Source: Mastigamoeba balamuthi
Taxonomy: Eukaryota > Evosea > Mastigamoebida > Mastigamoebidae
NCBI GenBank assembly: GCA_902651635.1
Contig: CACRSC010000017.1
Location: forward strand, 2,352 to 66,351
Direction of reading: 5' to 3'
Length of the DNA: 64,000 nt
Within the stretch, counting starts at the first letter, position 1; each line of letters starts with the position of its first letter. Below are positions 46,629-59,600 of this stretch, piece after piece. The position numbers and the translations under genes are program-made. The notes below the pieces were generated by a model. The model was not told the origin of the DNA. It saw only the letters and a list, made by a program, of their open reading frames with translations, and made no database searches.

Positions 46629-49600
46629 TCACTCGAACAGAGGCACCGCGTACGTGGCCTCGTACGACGCCTTGCTCTGCCACAGTATCAACATCGGGAA
46701 GAACTGCGCAGGCGAGAAGGTCACAACCTCCGTGTAGACCTCACCGGACGGTTCGCGGTGCATGAGGTCCGTCCCCGCGAGCGGCTCCCACGAGCGCCTG
46801 CCCAGCTTCGCGGGCCAGCGGCGCTGCATCATCGCGAAATGCATGTCGCGGTCGCCAGAGGCAGGGCGGCCCCTAAGCCTCCCCGTCGCCCCGGTCCCGC
46901 AGACCAGCAGCGGCCTCGCGGTCGCGGCGAACCCGCACAGGATCGGCGGGTCCTTGGGGCACGTGGCAGTGCACGCGCACACGTCGGCGGCGTGGGGGAA
47001 CTCGGGAGTGAAGTAGGCGCCGCTGCCGCACGTGCCGTGGTCGCAGGCACCCGAGGGGGCTATACCGTCGAGGATCGCGTCACCGATGCCGTCGAGGGCA
47101 CGGAAGGCGGGCACGAGCGACACGCCGGCTGGCCCAGAGGCCCCCAGCTGCACAGAGCGGGACACAAGCGTGTTCCACGCCGTGAGGACCGCGCAGCGGC
47201 CTGCGTCCTCCTCGCTGTCGAACGACGGCGGCTGCGAGCCCTCGGCCATATCCGAGAGGATCTTGTCGTCCTCGTCCGGCAGGTGCCGCGGGATGACCAC
47301 GGTGGCGGCGACGAACGTGGTCGTCGAGAGATGACCCTGCGACATGTCGTGGAACATCGCCGCGGCGTACGACATCGCGCGGACCACCTCGGGGCTCGCC
47401 TCGGCTGCGACATACTTGGCGAGGCCGTCGCGGAGCTGCCCGATCGTCAGCGGCTTGGTGAAGCACAGCAGCGTGTCCTCGACGATGCCCGTCGACGCCA
47501 CCATCTTGTGCCACGGCAGAGGCGCGGGAGCACCCGTCGTGAGCTCGGGGGGCACCTTCACCGACGTCACGCGCGAGGCGCTGACGAGGCGCACGCCCGA
47601 GGGCCACGCGGCAAACGACGCGGCAAACGCAGACTGCGGGAGCTCCAGGCCGTGCGCAGACAGTCGCGCGCTGACGATAGACGTGGCGGCCTCGTTGTGC
47701 GCTGCGGTGATCGGCGTCGCACCGTCAGGCCACTCGAGCACAAGGGCGTGCAGCGAGCCCGACGGGACCTGCGGCATCAGGATCACCCTGAGCGCCCAGG
47801 GCTCGCCGACAACGCGCAGGATGGCGGCCTCGTCGTCCCTGGCGGCCGCCGTCGGGTGCAGGCGCACAGCGACGTACACGCCCTCGCCCACGCGCGTGTC
47901 CTGGGCGAGCCAAGTGCTCGGCCACTGGCGCAGCTGCTGGACGAGGCTGATGCCAGCGATTCCCATGATCGGGGCCCCGGCGCGGGGCTCCCACGACGGC
48001 GGCCACTGCATCTGCTGCGACGGCGGCTGCGCTGCTGGCGGGAGATCGTGCGGCGTGTTGGCCACGACCGCACAGCGCACGAGGCAGGGGATAGCCTCCT
48101 CTCCGACAACGCCCCCGCTCCTCGACCCCGTGACGACGCAGTCGCGCAGGACAGGGACCGCGCCAGCGTCGACGCGGAGGCCCGGGCCCTCGTTGTCGCG
48201 GATCTGGCACCCCTCGAGAAGGCCTTTGCCGCCGTTCTCGACAGCGACGCCCGCCGCGCGGCCGTTGCGAATAGAGCAGCGCAGGAAGCGCGAGTTGCCG
48301 CCCTGGCGCATGCAGACTCCCGCGCCATCGTTGCCCGAGATGTCGCACGTGTCGAACTCGCCCATGCCGCTGTCGTGGGCGTAGACGCCGTGCGATCCCG
48401 TGCCGCGAAGTACGCAGCGCACAAACGAGGGCGAGGCGCCCGTCTTGACCTCGACGGCGTAGGTCCTGTTGGCGTACACGTCGCACTCGACGAGCTGCCC
48501 GCCGGCGTTGTTGAGCGCGAACACGCCACACGCCCCGCCGTGGTGCACGTGCGTGTCGACGACGGCGACCTTGCTGCGCTCCTTGAGCTCGATGCCCGCG
48601 AGCTTGTTGCCAAAGACATTGCACGACTCGAAGCGGCCAGCGCCGTTCTCCTGCACGAAGATACCGCTGCCGCCGACGCTGTGGTGGAACAGCGAGTTGA
48701 TCACCAGCGGGTCGGCACCGTTCTTGAGCTCGACGCCCGCCAGCTTGTTGCCGAACGCCTCGCAGTTTACAAAACGACCGCGGCCTCGCTCCTGAACAAA
48801 GAAGCCGCCACCAGACACGCCGCCACGGACAACGCAGCTCTCGAAGCTGGGGTCTGATCCACCCTTGACCTCCACTCCGGCAAGGGTGTTGCCGCAGATA
48901 TCGCACTCACGGAACGTGCCGCCCGAGTAGTCCTAGGGAGACTTAGGTGAGACGCGGACAAGACAAGCTGGGCTGTGCTAACCTGAAGCAGGATGCCGTT
49001 GGCACGCCCATCGCGGACGACACAGCGCAGGAAGATTGGCGCAGAGTTGCCTTTGACCTCGACACCGGACAGGCGGTTGTTCGAGACCACCACTCGCTCG
49101 AACGTGCCGCCGCCCCTCTCGTGCACAAAGATGCCACCCGCGTGGCCGTCGCGCACGCGCGTGTCCACAAAGACGGGCTCCCCACCGTCCTTGATCTCAA
49201 CGCCGGCGAGCCTGTTCGCCCGCACGTCGCAGCCCACAAAGCGTCCCTTGCCTCTCTGGTACACAAAGACGCCCCCAGCGCCGCCCTCGCGGATCTGGCA
49301 ACGCACGAGCTCGGGCTCGCCAAGCGAGCGCACCTCGACGCCGGCCAGCTTGTTCCCCCAGATCTCGCAGCGCTCGAAGGTGCCCGCACCTCCCTCGTTG
49401 ACAAACACGCCGCTGGCCTGGCCACTGTGCACGCGGCAGCGGATGACGCGCGGCGACCCCGAGTTCTTGACCTCGACGCCGGCCAGCTTGTTCGAGCTGA
49501 CCTCGCACTCGACGAGCTCGCCGGTGCCGCCCTCGTGGACGAACACGCCGCCGGCACCACCGTTGCGCACGCGGCAGCGCACGACGCGCGGGCAGCCACG

Positions 49601-51400
49601 TGTCTTGACCTCGACGCCGGCGAGCTTGTTCTCGAAGATGTCGCAGTCGGTGAAGACGCCGGCGCCTGCGGCCTGCACAAAGACGCCACCGCCGTTGCTG
49701 CTGCCGTGCAGCTTGCTGTTTGACACGCGCGGCGCGCCCCCGCTCTCGGTCTCGACGCAGGCGAGCTTGTTGCCGCTGATGTCGCATTCCGAGATGTCCG
49801 CCGTCGCACCGATGTGCACGAAGATCCCGCTGGCCCCACCGGAGCTGACCTTGCAGCCCTTCAGGGTCGGGTGCGACCCCGTGCCCCTCACCTCGACGTT
49901 GGCTGCCGAGTGGTTGCTGATCTCGCAGCCCTCGAGCGTGCCCCTGCCGCCGTCCCTGATGAGCACGCCGACGCCCGGGCCGCCATACACGCGCGTCTCC
50001 ACGAGTCGCGGCTCGCTGCCGCCCTGCACCTCGAGGTTCGGCCCGCGGTTCTCGGCCAACTCGCCCCTGTCGACGCGAGCGGCCGCGCCGTCCTTGAGGC
50101 ACAGCCCCGATCCGCGGCCCTTGTCGATGGTGCAGTCCTCGAGCGCGAGCATGGTGCTCTTGCCGCGCAGCTCGACGCCAGCGAGGCGGTTGGTCGTCAC
50201 GTGGCACTTGCGCATGCTCCCGCCCGCGCCGCGGTACGCGAAAACGCCGCCGGACCTGCCGTCGCGGATCTCGCACTCGTCGAGCGTGGGCTCGCCGCCC
50301 TCGCACACCTCGACGCCGGCGAGGCGGTTGTTGCGGAACGTGCACTTGCGGAAGCGGCCCTTGCTGCCCGCGTCGTGCACGAAGGCGCCCGCGGCAGAGC
50401 CGTCGTGCACGCGGCAGTCCTCGAGCAGCGGGTCGCCGGCCGAGCGCACCTCGACGCCGGCCGAGCTGTTGGAGCAGATGTCGCACTCGCGGAAGACCCC
50501 GCTCCCGCCGTCCAGCACGAGCACGCCGCCGCCAAGCCCGTCGCGGATCGTGCACGCCGAGACCGACGGGGCGCCGCCCAGCCGCACCTCGACGCCCGCG
50601 AGCTTGTGCCCGTAGATGTCGCAGCCCGTGAGCGACGGCTGCGCGCCCTCGCCGCTGACGTAGAGCCCGCTGGCGCTGCCGCCGAAGATGGCGCAGTCCC
50701 TGAGCGCCGGCGAGGTCCCCGGGCCGCGGACCGCCACGTTGGGCTGCCCGCTGCCCGAGATCTCGCTGCGGTCGACCTCCCCGCAGGCGCCGTCGGCGAA
50801 GCTGAGGCCGAGCCTGGCGCTGCCCTGCACGGTGCTGTCGACCATCTCGAGCCGCGACGCCGCCCCCGACGTCACAACGCCGTCCTCTGGCGCCTCGAGC
50901 AGCGTGCACCGCTCGAGCTTCGCCACGGCCCCCGCGACGACGCGCAGCCACCCGCCGCGCACCGAGCAGTCGATCATGACGACCTCGGCCCCGGCCCCGT
51001 CGACCTCGACGAACGGCGGCGGCGCCTGCTCGTGCTTCTTCGACGTGTCCTCGACGGCGCGGCTCCGCGCGTCCGCAGAGGCCGCGAGGCCCGCGACGTC
51101 GCCGCCGGCGACGTTGTCGGCGGTCAGGCCCAGCTCGCCGCGCTGGGTGAGGGCGCTGCAGAGCTCCGAGGCCTCGATGCTGATGCACGTCAGGCAGAGC
51201 GTCGACTTGGCCTGCGCGCGCAGCGACGCCCCGCGCGAGACGGCGATCGTCGCCGTGTCCAGCGCGCCGGGGCCCTCGAGCGACACGCGCGAGTCCGGCG
51301 GCAGCGCCACGGGGCTCGACAGGATGTACACGGGGTCGTGCGACAGCGACACGGTGACGGTCTTGGCCGAGCCCGACTCGGCGAGGGCCTTCTCGATCAC
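46629..51400 (-). CDS. Giant parallel beta-helix protein with C-terminal PARP-like domain
   Basis: About 1,570 residues, two main exons joined at NGILLQ/DYSGGTFREC across a ~50-nt intron (about 48932-48982). From about residue 150 the protein is a near-continuous ladder of ~23-residue repeats with the pattern GxVxVxxxGxPxLxxCxIxxxxxxGVxV (for example GVEVRSLGEPELVRCQI), the right-handed parallel beta-helix (CASH/NosD) fold. The last ~150 residues break from this and read DHGTCGSGAYFTPEFPHAAD, PPILCGFAATARPLLV and YTEVVTFSPAQFFPMLILW. These line up with the His-Tyr-Glu segments of PARP-type ADP-ribosyltransferases. The call at 51400 is an intron acceptor rather than an ATG; a short first exon upstream is not resolved. 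The function is unknown; a poly- or mono-ADP-ribosylating enzyme with a carbohydrate- or protein-binding helix is inference. Confidence 0.75.
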
Positions 51401-51691
51401 TGCGGTGGGCAGGAGGAGGAAGGAGCGAATTTAAACGCGGGGCTAAATGTGAGATACACGAGGGAAAAGTATGGCGGTGGGGTGTGTGCAGCGTGCAGGC
51501 GCAAAGGTCGACCGTGGCGATGCTGGGTCCTCCCGCTTCCATTTCGGGGATGCGCGAGCGGTGCTGCCGAACGGGCGGACCTTCGGGCGGCGGAGGGGTG
51601 TTGGGTTGGCTTTTTGAAAGAGAGAGAAGATATTCCACGAATCAATCAAGGAGAATCCCCCCAGAAAAATATCCTTCCCCCCGGAGGTCCC

Positions 51692-53662
51692 ATGGCGGTC
51701 AGTCCCGTGCGTCCTTCTCTCTCTCGCACCCCCGTCTCACGAGACGCACGCCGACAGAGGAGAACGCCGCCACCCATAGACCAGATGGCGCGTGCGCAGC
51801 TGAAACGCTCGTCGGTCGTCGTTCTGGCCCAACCCGAGGACTTTTTCGGTGCCGACGACGACGATGATGCCGACCCCACCGAAAGCCCCTCGGAGCAAGA
51901 GCAGCAGCAGCCGCAGCCGCAGCCGCAGCCGAGGCTCGTCGAAATCAGCCTGGCCCCCCACGAGCCCTCGGCGCCGTCGTTCACGCCGTCCCTCGAGATC
52001 CGCCCGCTGCCCGACGCCGCGGAAATCGCTCGGCTGGCCACCGTGGACGCGCAGGTGCCGCTCGGACGCTTCGACTCGCCGGTGGCGCTGTCGCCCCACG
52101 CCGAGCACGATCTCCTGCCCAGGCTCGATGCCTTCGAGACGCCTGTGAAGGAGTGGCGAGCGCCCGCGGACGAGGAGGAGGAGGAGGAGGAGGAGCCCGT
52201 GCTCGAGGTGGAGGACGAGGACGAGGAGGAGAACGAGAACGAGGACGGGCAGGCGAAGGAAGGGCAGGAGCGCGTGCTGCTGTCCCTCGTCAAGTCCGAC
52301 GACTTCTGGGCCGACACAGACACCAGCGCGGCCTCTGTCCCGGCTCCCGCTGCCGCCGTCGTCCTCCCGAGCGCGGCGCCCCCGAGCACAGTGGTCCCGC
52401 TCGCGCGGGCCGTAGCCATCAGGCCGCTGCCCAGGCCTCTGTTCGAAATGCTGCCGGATGCCCTGATCCACGCGATACTGTGTCGCGTGCCGCGCTCGTC
52501 TCTCGCGGCGTTTGCCCGCACGTGCAGGCACGCGCACGCGCTGTGCAGCGACCCGCGCCTGTGGCGTTCGGTCGTGGTGCGCTGCACTCCCAGCACCTCG
52601 CAGGCCGCCGCTGTCGCGCGCTCACCGCGCTCGCGGATGGTGCGCGCGCTGCGCCTCGAGGCGATGACCGGTGGCCACCCGGAGGTCGGCCGCGAGGCTG
52701 CTGCGCTGCTCGCCAAAGCCACCGGGAGCTCCCTCGAGGAGCTCTATACGCACGGGTGCGCTCTGTCCCTCGATGCCGTCGCAGAGTTCGCGTCGGCGTC
52801 GCCCCCGCTGTGCTGCGTGCGCGTTCGCGTGGCGGATAGCGCGCGCGGGCAGTGCGCGCCGGACTTGTGCGCGCTAGCCGCGTCGCTGTCGCCGCAGGCC
52901 CGCGCGATCGAGGTCAAGCGCGCGAAGTCAGACGACTGCGCAGGCGCTCTTTCCGGACTTGCCGCTGCCGTGCTGCTGAGGGGCCCGATGGCTTGCCTCG
53001 AAGAGATCATTCTGCCGCGGGCAGCGGAGTCGCAGCTGCTGGCGGCGCTGTGCGGGTGCCCCGGCGGCGAGAGTTCGCTTCCCGCACTGTCGACTCTGCG
53101 TGCCATCAAAGTCACAAGCGGCGAGGGCCTCACGCTGCTTGCCCGAAGGTGCGGGGCCACGCTGAGAGACTTGCACATCAAGCAAGCCGCTGGATCCTCG
53201 CTCGCGGGCGTCGCGGAGGTACTGGCGCGGTGCCCGTGCCTGTCCAGGTTCACCGTCGACCTGCGGTCCCCCGACACGCTGCTGGACTCGAGAGCACTCA
53301 GTAAGATCAAGATAGTCGTGCCGGACGACTGCTGCGTCCACGTGATCATCGACATTGGGCAGATGGCCCCGGAGACGATCAGGGAGCTGGCGCCTCTGCT
53401 GTCTCGGGCAAGCACACTCGTCATCTACTTGTGCGTCGAAGGCCTTACCGACATTCTGCGGGCGTGCCCGCGGCTTGTCGAGGCCGAGTTGCACATCGCG
53501 GAGGACTATAAAGAATCCTTTGCGGACTCTGTGTCCTCTGGCGAGATACTAGGAGCACTCGCAGAGACACTGCAAGTCCTCAAAGTGGACACCGAGAATG
53601 TGGAGCTCGCTTCGCAGGCAGCTGTTAGCAGGCCTGGCCTAACAATCAAGCTGTGGTCGTGA
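51692..53662 (+). CDS. F-box protein
   Basis: Intronless, 656 residues from the ATG at 51692 (an in-frame ATG at 51785, MARAQLKRSS, is an alternative). The N-terminal ~240 residues are low complexity: QPQPQPQPR, a Glu run and EDEDEEENENEDG. The F-box lies at about residues 250-297 (FEMLPDALIHAILCRVPRSS, LAAFARTCRHAHALCSDPRL, WRSVVVR). The rest looks like degenerate leucine-rich repeats (LEELYTHGCALSLDAVAEFA; LSTLRAIKVTSGEGLTLL), probably the substrate-binding part of an SCF ubiquitin ligase. AAATATC lies at 51667-51673, ~20 bases before the ATG. AATAAA directly follows the TGA stop. Confidence 0.87.
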   Translation: MAVSPVRPSLSRTPVSRDARRQRRTPPPIDQMARAQLKRSSVVVLAQPEDFFGADDDDDADPTESPSEQEQQQPQPQPQPRLVEISLAPHEPSAPSFTPSLEIRPLPDAAEIARLATVDAQVPLGRFDSPVALSPHAEHDLLPRLDAFETPVKEWRAPADEEEEEEEEPVLEVEDEDEEENENEDGQAKEGQERVLLSLVKSDDFWADTDTSAASVPAPAAAVVLPSAAPPSTVVPLARAVAIRPLPRPLFEMLPDALIHAILCRVPRSSLAAFARTCRHAHALCSDPRLWRSVVVRCTPSTSQAAAVARSPRSRMVRALRLEAMTGGHPEVGREAAALLAKATGSSLEELYTHGCALSLDAVAEFASASPPLCCVRVRVADSARGQCAPDLCALAASLSPQARAIEVKRAKSDDCAGALSGLAAAVLLRGPMACLEEIILPRAAESQLLAALCGCPGGESSLPALSTLRAIKVTSGEGLTLLARRCGATLRDLHIKQAAGSSLAGVAEVLARCPCLSRFTVDLRSPDTLLDSRALSKIKIVVPDDCCVHVIIDIGQMAPETIRELAPLLSRASTLVIYLCVEGLTDILRACPRLVEAELHIAEDYKESFADSVSSGEILGALAETLQVLKVDTENVELASQAAVSRPGLTIKLWS

Positions 53663-56600
53663 ATAAACGATGCAGAAATGATGTAATTCATTGGCGGGAC
53701 TCAAATCCCACATTCTATTCATCTAATTCCGTGCGGTTTAATGGTCGGAGATATCGAGATAGGGGTATTGCGAGTACTCGCTGCCGCTGTTCTTGTCCCT
53801 CAGGCTGGTCGCCACCTGCGTGAGGGTCCTCGATCTGACGAGCTTGAGAAGAGCACGCCTCGCATCGTCGCCGTTCCTGAAGCCGCACTCCTTGAGGGCG
53901 TCCTCTCCCAAGCTCACAACGTGGTCATTTGCCCCTCGAGACAGTGGCCAGTACTGCCGCTGCTCGAATATCCGCTGCAAGCACAGACGAATCCAGCCGC
54001 GCAGCTTCTGAACCTGGTCTATGTCGTCCTCGGACGCGTTGACGTAGCGGATGACTTCGCAGCCGGCAGTCCTGGCCGTCAGGAGACCCTCCCTGAACTT
54101 GGAGTTTCGTATAAAAACCAGCGGGATGACGTCGGGGAGCGACAGCGCGTCGTCGGGGAACACCGACAGCGCTTTTGCACTGTGCTTGATGCGGCTCTTG
54201 GAGTTGGTTGTCGTGAAAATCGCGGACGCAATGGCGTAACGAGGACGTCCGTTCGCCTTGAAGAAGGGCGCAGGGTAAGCCAGCGATAGCCTGTCAAGTT
54301 CAACCTGCGAGGCTGTGACATCTCGTGAGTATACGATAAGGCATCGATAAAAGTACAAGCTGCCTGGAACAGAAACTCGCACGACGGCACCAACTTGGGG
54401 AAAGGCTCGACCGAGTAGCACGGAAGGGTGGCCTCCGAACTCCCGGAGCCTTCCTCATCAGCCTTCCATGCAGTTCTCGACGCCCGTAGCTTGCAACACC
54501 GGACCACGCCCTCTGACAGTACTCCTCGAGGAGTGAGAAGCCGCGTTGGCGGGCACTGCGGACACTGCGCCGAAGAATCCGGAATGCAGCAGTACCAGTC
54601 CCTTTCGACCAGAGTCGAAGAGACCACAGGGAAGGAGCTGATTCCGTTCTTCGCGCAAACCTGCTTGAACGCGTCGATCTGGCTGCCCGGCAAATCCCTG
54701 ATCCGCAGCACGTCTGTGGTCTGCCAGCTCGAGGGCATGCACCACCCGTGCAGCGCTCTCCGGTCTGACTCCGAGGTGCCCAGAACAAGCGCGTTCTGTG
54801 GATAGGCAGCGGCTAGAAGAGTCTGAAGCGCCAGCGCACGATCAGCCCCAGTCTCCACGTTGATGTCCATCTCCCTCCACACGTTGGCCCAGTTTGCCGC
54901 GTGACCGCTCTCCTCCTTCTCTGACGGCGGGTCCTGCGGAATGAGCTGCTCCTCTGAGACGGGGAAGAGGGAGTCGTCCATATCGCCGAACAGGCCGGCA
55001 TCAGAGAAGTCGACATACTGCGACAGGACGTCGCAAACAGCTGGCTGGCTTCCTCCAATGAGCGATTCCCGCGGCACCACAATCTCACACCTCGGAGGCC
55101 CGCCCGGACTGGCTTCTTTCTCCTCTTGCTCTTGCGAGGAAGACCCGCTGTCGGGATCCACGTCATCCGAGTCTCCAGAGCATTCGAACTCCTTGAAAGC
55201 GTCGTCGAACGTCGAGTTGATCAGGTCGCGGGTGTACATGGCCCGGTGCGCTGTCTCGCTCTTCCTTGGCAGCCTGCAGAGGCCGCACTCGCTTAGGCAC
55301 ACTCTGAGTTGGTAGACAGTGTCCTCGGCCTCTCGCATTGCGAACGTGCTGATCCAGTGATCCTCGTCTCCAGCCAGCTTGAACAGATCCCTGTCGTCGT
55401 TGAACCTTTCGCGTTCTCTGGCCCACGAGCACAGCGCATTCACGCCTGCGATGAGGTCGCAGCGAAACCCACCACTGTAACGCGCCATTGCGCAGTGCGT
55501 CTTGAGGGGTTGAGACGGCGTTCTGCGGACAGGTGAGTCCCTCGAGGCTACCGCAGCCACATTGATTCCCTCTCGCATGATGCCAAAGCAGTAGCACATC
55601 AGCAAGAAGAAACCAGTCTGGTAGGGCACGGGCATCCTGACGAGGAACTCGCCCAGGGGCGACAGCGCTACAGTGGCAACAGAGCCGTCCTCTGCAAGCC
55701 GCGTCTCCAAAGCTCCGTAATCGACCAGGTTCTGCATGGCGACACGGATATCGGCGATGGCCGGCGGGTCGACACAGCGGGCAATGGTGACATCCGCGCG
55801 CTCCCCCGTGCGCCACTCAGCAACTCTGAGCACACATTCCTCGAGAGGGCACCGGCGAATCTCTGGGGTACACCGCGCAGGAAGCTGCTGGAAGAAGTCC
55901 CGCGGAACAAGCCTGTACACCTCTCCGGGTTGCACCCGGCCAGTGCGCCCCATTCTCTGCTGCGCTGACTCCTTCGAGATCCATTCCTGCCACCCAAGGG
56001 GTGTCAGGTCTACGAGTGTCACACAGGGTACGCACGTCTTTCAGCGAGTGCAGTCTGGTGCGGCGATCCCACGTCATCTGTCTGCAGAGGCAGCTGTCGA
56101 TGACGACGACAACATCGGGGACAGTAATGGAGGACTCGGCGATATTGGTGCATAAGACCACCTTGAGCTTCCCTGGTGCCGGAGGCTCGAGCGATCTCCT
56201 TTGCTCTTCGATCGAGCACGTGCTGTGAAGTGTCACCACCTCCATCCGGCCATACAGGGGTCCCTTCGTGAGCTGGTCTTGGACGGAGAGGATCTGAAAA
56301 ATACGTTAGTCGTGAGAGTAAGTTGCTGGCCTTACAGTGGAAATGCCCGGCAGGAACACGAGGAGAGAGCGGTACGTGATTGAGAGGTCCGCTGTGACGC
56401 GCTCTGCAGCCTTCTCCACAAGACTTATCTGCAGCGAAGTGAGAACATTGCACTCGAATTCGTACAAGGACATACGAGCACAGTCCTGGCGGAAGGCACC
56501 AGACGCGGCTTGTCGGAATCGTACTCGGACCGCACTGTTTTCATATCCTCGGGAGAGAGAACGTCGTCGATGAAGTACTCCGTGATGGGGAACTGGCGAC

Positions 56601-59600
56601 CTTTCAGCTCGACGACAGGCGCCATGTGGGGGGACCCCGTGTACTGGACAACTCCCTCCTGGATCTGGTCGCAGTGCACCCCCATGTCGGCGTTGATCAG
56701 CATCGGGAACCTCCCACAGTACTCGGCAAAGATGCTGACGTCGATCGTCGCGCTCATCAGCACCAGGCGCAACCTCGGCCGCTGCTGAACGTACGTCCGA
56801 AGCATCGACAGACTGGAAACGGACGTGAGCAGCGGCGTAGAGTCTGTGCTGGTCACACACCACAAGTCTGTGTCGATCTGCCTCTCGTGGATCTCATCGA
56901 CAACGATGTGCGTGAACTTCCTCAGGAGGTTGGTGTTGTTGGAGATGTACACCTTGAGCATCCCGGTAGTCACGAACAGAACTCGCGTCGAGTCGTCGTA
57001 GACCGATGTCCTCCCGATGTGGAACCCGACTTTTGTCCCCAGCTTGACGCCCATCTCAGCCGCAACTCTCTTTGCGAGAGACACCGCGGCGATCCTCCGC
57101 GGCTGCGCGACCAGCACTGTCACCGGTGCCGACTCGTCGTCCTTGTAGCTCTCGAGGATGATCTGCGGCACCTGCGTCGACTTCCCTGAACTAGGGACTC
57201 CCGGTTAGATGACCGCGAGTGTCGGAGACACAAACCCAGTGGGGCCCGTGACGATGGTTACGCGGTTCGAGACGATAGTTCTGGCGATCTCCTCGCGCTG
57301 TCGATACGCAGGGAGGCACTCGCGGAACTCTTTCGCGCGTCTGGCTCTCGCAGTTCGCCTCTCCTCCTCCTGCAGCTCGGCGACTCGCGCTGCTTCCACA
57401 GCCCCTTCGACGGCCAGATCGGGGTCTCCGACGTTCCGCGCAGACATTGAGCTGTCGTACATCAGTATTCGAACAACCAGCAAACCTCGGGAGCGTACGA
57501 GACGAGCCGGCAGGGCACGAACTGCGTCGACGAGTTGAAGCGCTGGACAGCGAACGAGATGTCGTTCCGGAAGGAGACATACATTGACGACGCCGTCTTG
57601 TGGTACGCCATGGCGAACACGATCACCGAGGGGCGCTCGTCATCATCCCTCCGCTGCTCCGCGGGCCTCTTGTAGACCACCTCCATCCTGATGGTCGGCG
57701 CGTGCTGCTGGGGCTTGCGCTCGCGCGGCTGCAGCGGGAAGAAGCACAGGCGGAACGTCTGTGGGGGCAGTGACGGGCGAAACCTCGCCAGCAGCTCGCC
57801 CACTCGCGTGCTCAGGTAGTCGCGGTCCCGGCGCGAAACACCTACACCGTCCACGACTCCTTTGTCCGTCACGCCGTATACCAGCAGCCCTCCGCGCGTG
57901 TTCACGAACGCATTGGCGTACCTGCGAGCAGTGCCAATCAGAGTTGTCACACAGTGAGCGACGTGGTGAGCTTTGATGAGGGCACGCAAAGGTGGTATCC
58001 TTTGCTTTAAAAAACAAAGTCGGCCCCAACATAGCATAACAGGGCATAACATAGCGCAACACAGCACAATAGAGAATAACAAGACATAACATGGAATAAC
58101 AGGGCACTACAATAATTACAAGGCATAACAGGGCATAACAGAGCATACAATGGCATTACAAGGCATAATTAAGCACAGCAAAGCAGAACAAAGGCAAAAC
58201 ATCCACGCTTCTTCCGCTCACCGCCAGCAGCCAACTGGCGAACACCCGCACAACAGGAAGGCACCTCTCAATGTCGTCGGGGAGGCGCGAGAGGAGGTCG
58301 CGGCGGCACTGCTTGAACTCGAGCTGAGTGCCCTCGAAGGCCCTTGTGAGGGTCGCGCCCCTGACCCAGCGGGCCGGCAGGCACTCGCCCGGGGGCGGGG
58401 ACCCGGGATCCAGCAGGGCAGGGACGAGGTGGCAGCCCTCGCACAGGCGCAGCGGGGGCATGTCCTCGCACGCCGCCCCATGGACGCACGACAGAAGGAG
58501 CTCGTACTTGCGCGGGCGCGAGGCGGAGAGATGGTCTGGGTCAGCCATCACTCGCGCCACACTCTTGACCGCAATATCTCCGGATGCGCGCATCAGAATC
58601 TGACATATCTCTTCCGTAACCAATTGATGCGCACACCGAGACTTGGAAGCGTGTGCCATCTGTGGGAGTCTTTGGCAAACGCATCCGACGAGCACCGATA
58701 TCACATGTGGGTCGAAGGTGCCATCTCTAAAGTGATGTTGGGCCGGGCCCATCATGAGCACTCAGAGTCAGTTTCCGCTCTCTTGCGGTGTGAGTGAGTT
58801 ATGGGAGCATTCTCGCCAGCGCAAACAGGACGTCGTAAGTCCTCGGCTCAATTACAGGATTCTCAGCGATTCTGCTGCCCGCTCACCGCGGCGCGGCAGA
58901 TTATCCCAACACGGACAAACGGATGCACGAACCACCCAGACGAGGCACACGCAGCAGGGGGCTCGCCAGGCAAGCCCTGCGGCGCGTCGTGGATGCCCTC
59001 ACGAACTTCCGCGGGTGCCATCTGGCCTACATCGCTCTGATCGCGCTGCTGGGGGCCATCGTCTCGTTCTCCTTCGAGTTCTCTCGCTCCGGTACGTACG
59101 CCTGTGAGATCGCTTCTCCCGTCGCACGTCAAGCGACACAGTGCAGCTGACTGAAAGGCGCGCTGATTGTGTGCCTGGTGGAGAGCACCACGTGCTCTTT
59201 GCCTGGCTGTTTGGTTGTGGGGGTGTGGGGTTCATCGTCATTTTCTTGCGGGGCACTCAACAAACCCCCGCCCCACGGATCTCTCACATCTGTGCCCCGA
59301 ACAGGCATGTCTTTCTTGGACGCCCTGTTTGTCGGCGTATCCGCATCGACGTGCACCGGCCTCGTCTCGGTCGACATCAGCAAATGGGGCAAGGGGGCTC
59401 TGGTTCGTGCATGCGGTTCCTCTCTGGTCTTCTGTCATCTGACTCTGCGAACCCCCACGCCGCCCCCCAGATCGTCACGCTGCTGCAGACAGAGCTTGGG
59501 GGCGTGTGCCTCAGCACCTGCCTAGCTGTGGCCTTTCTGCGGCACAGGAGAGCGCGCTGGCTGGGGAACCGCCGCAAGAAGAACTACGAGTCGTGGGAGG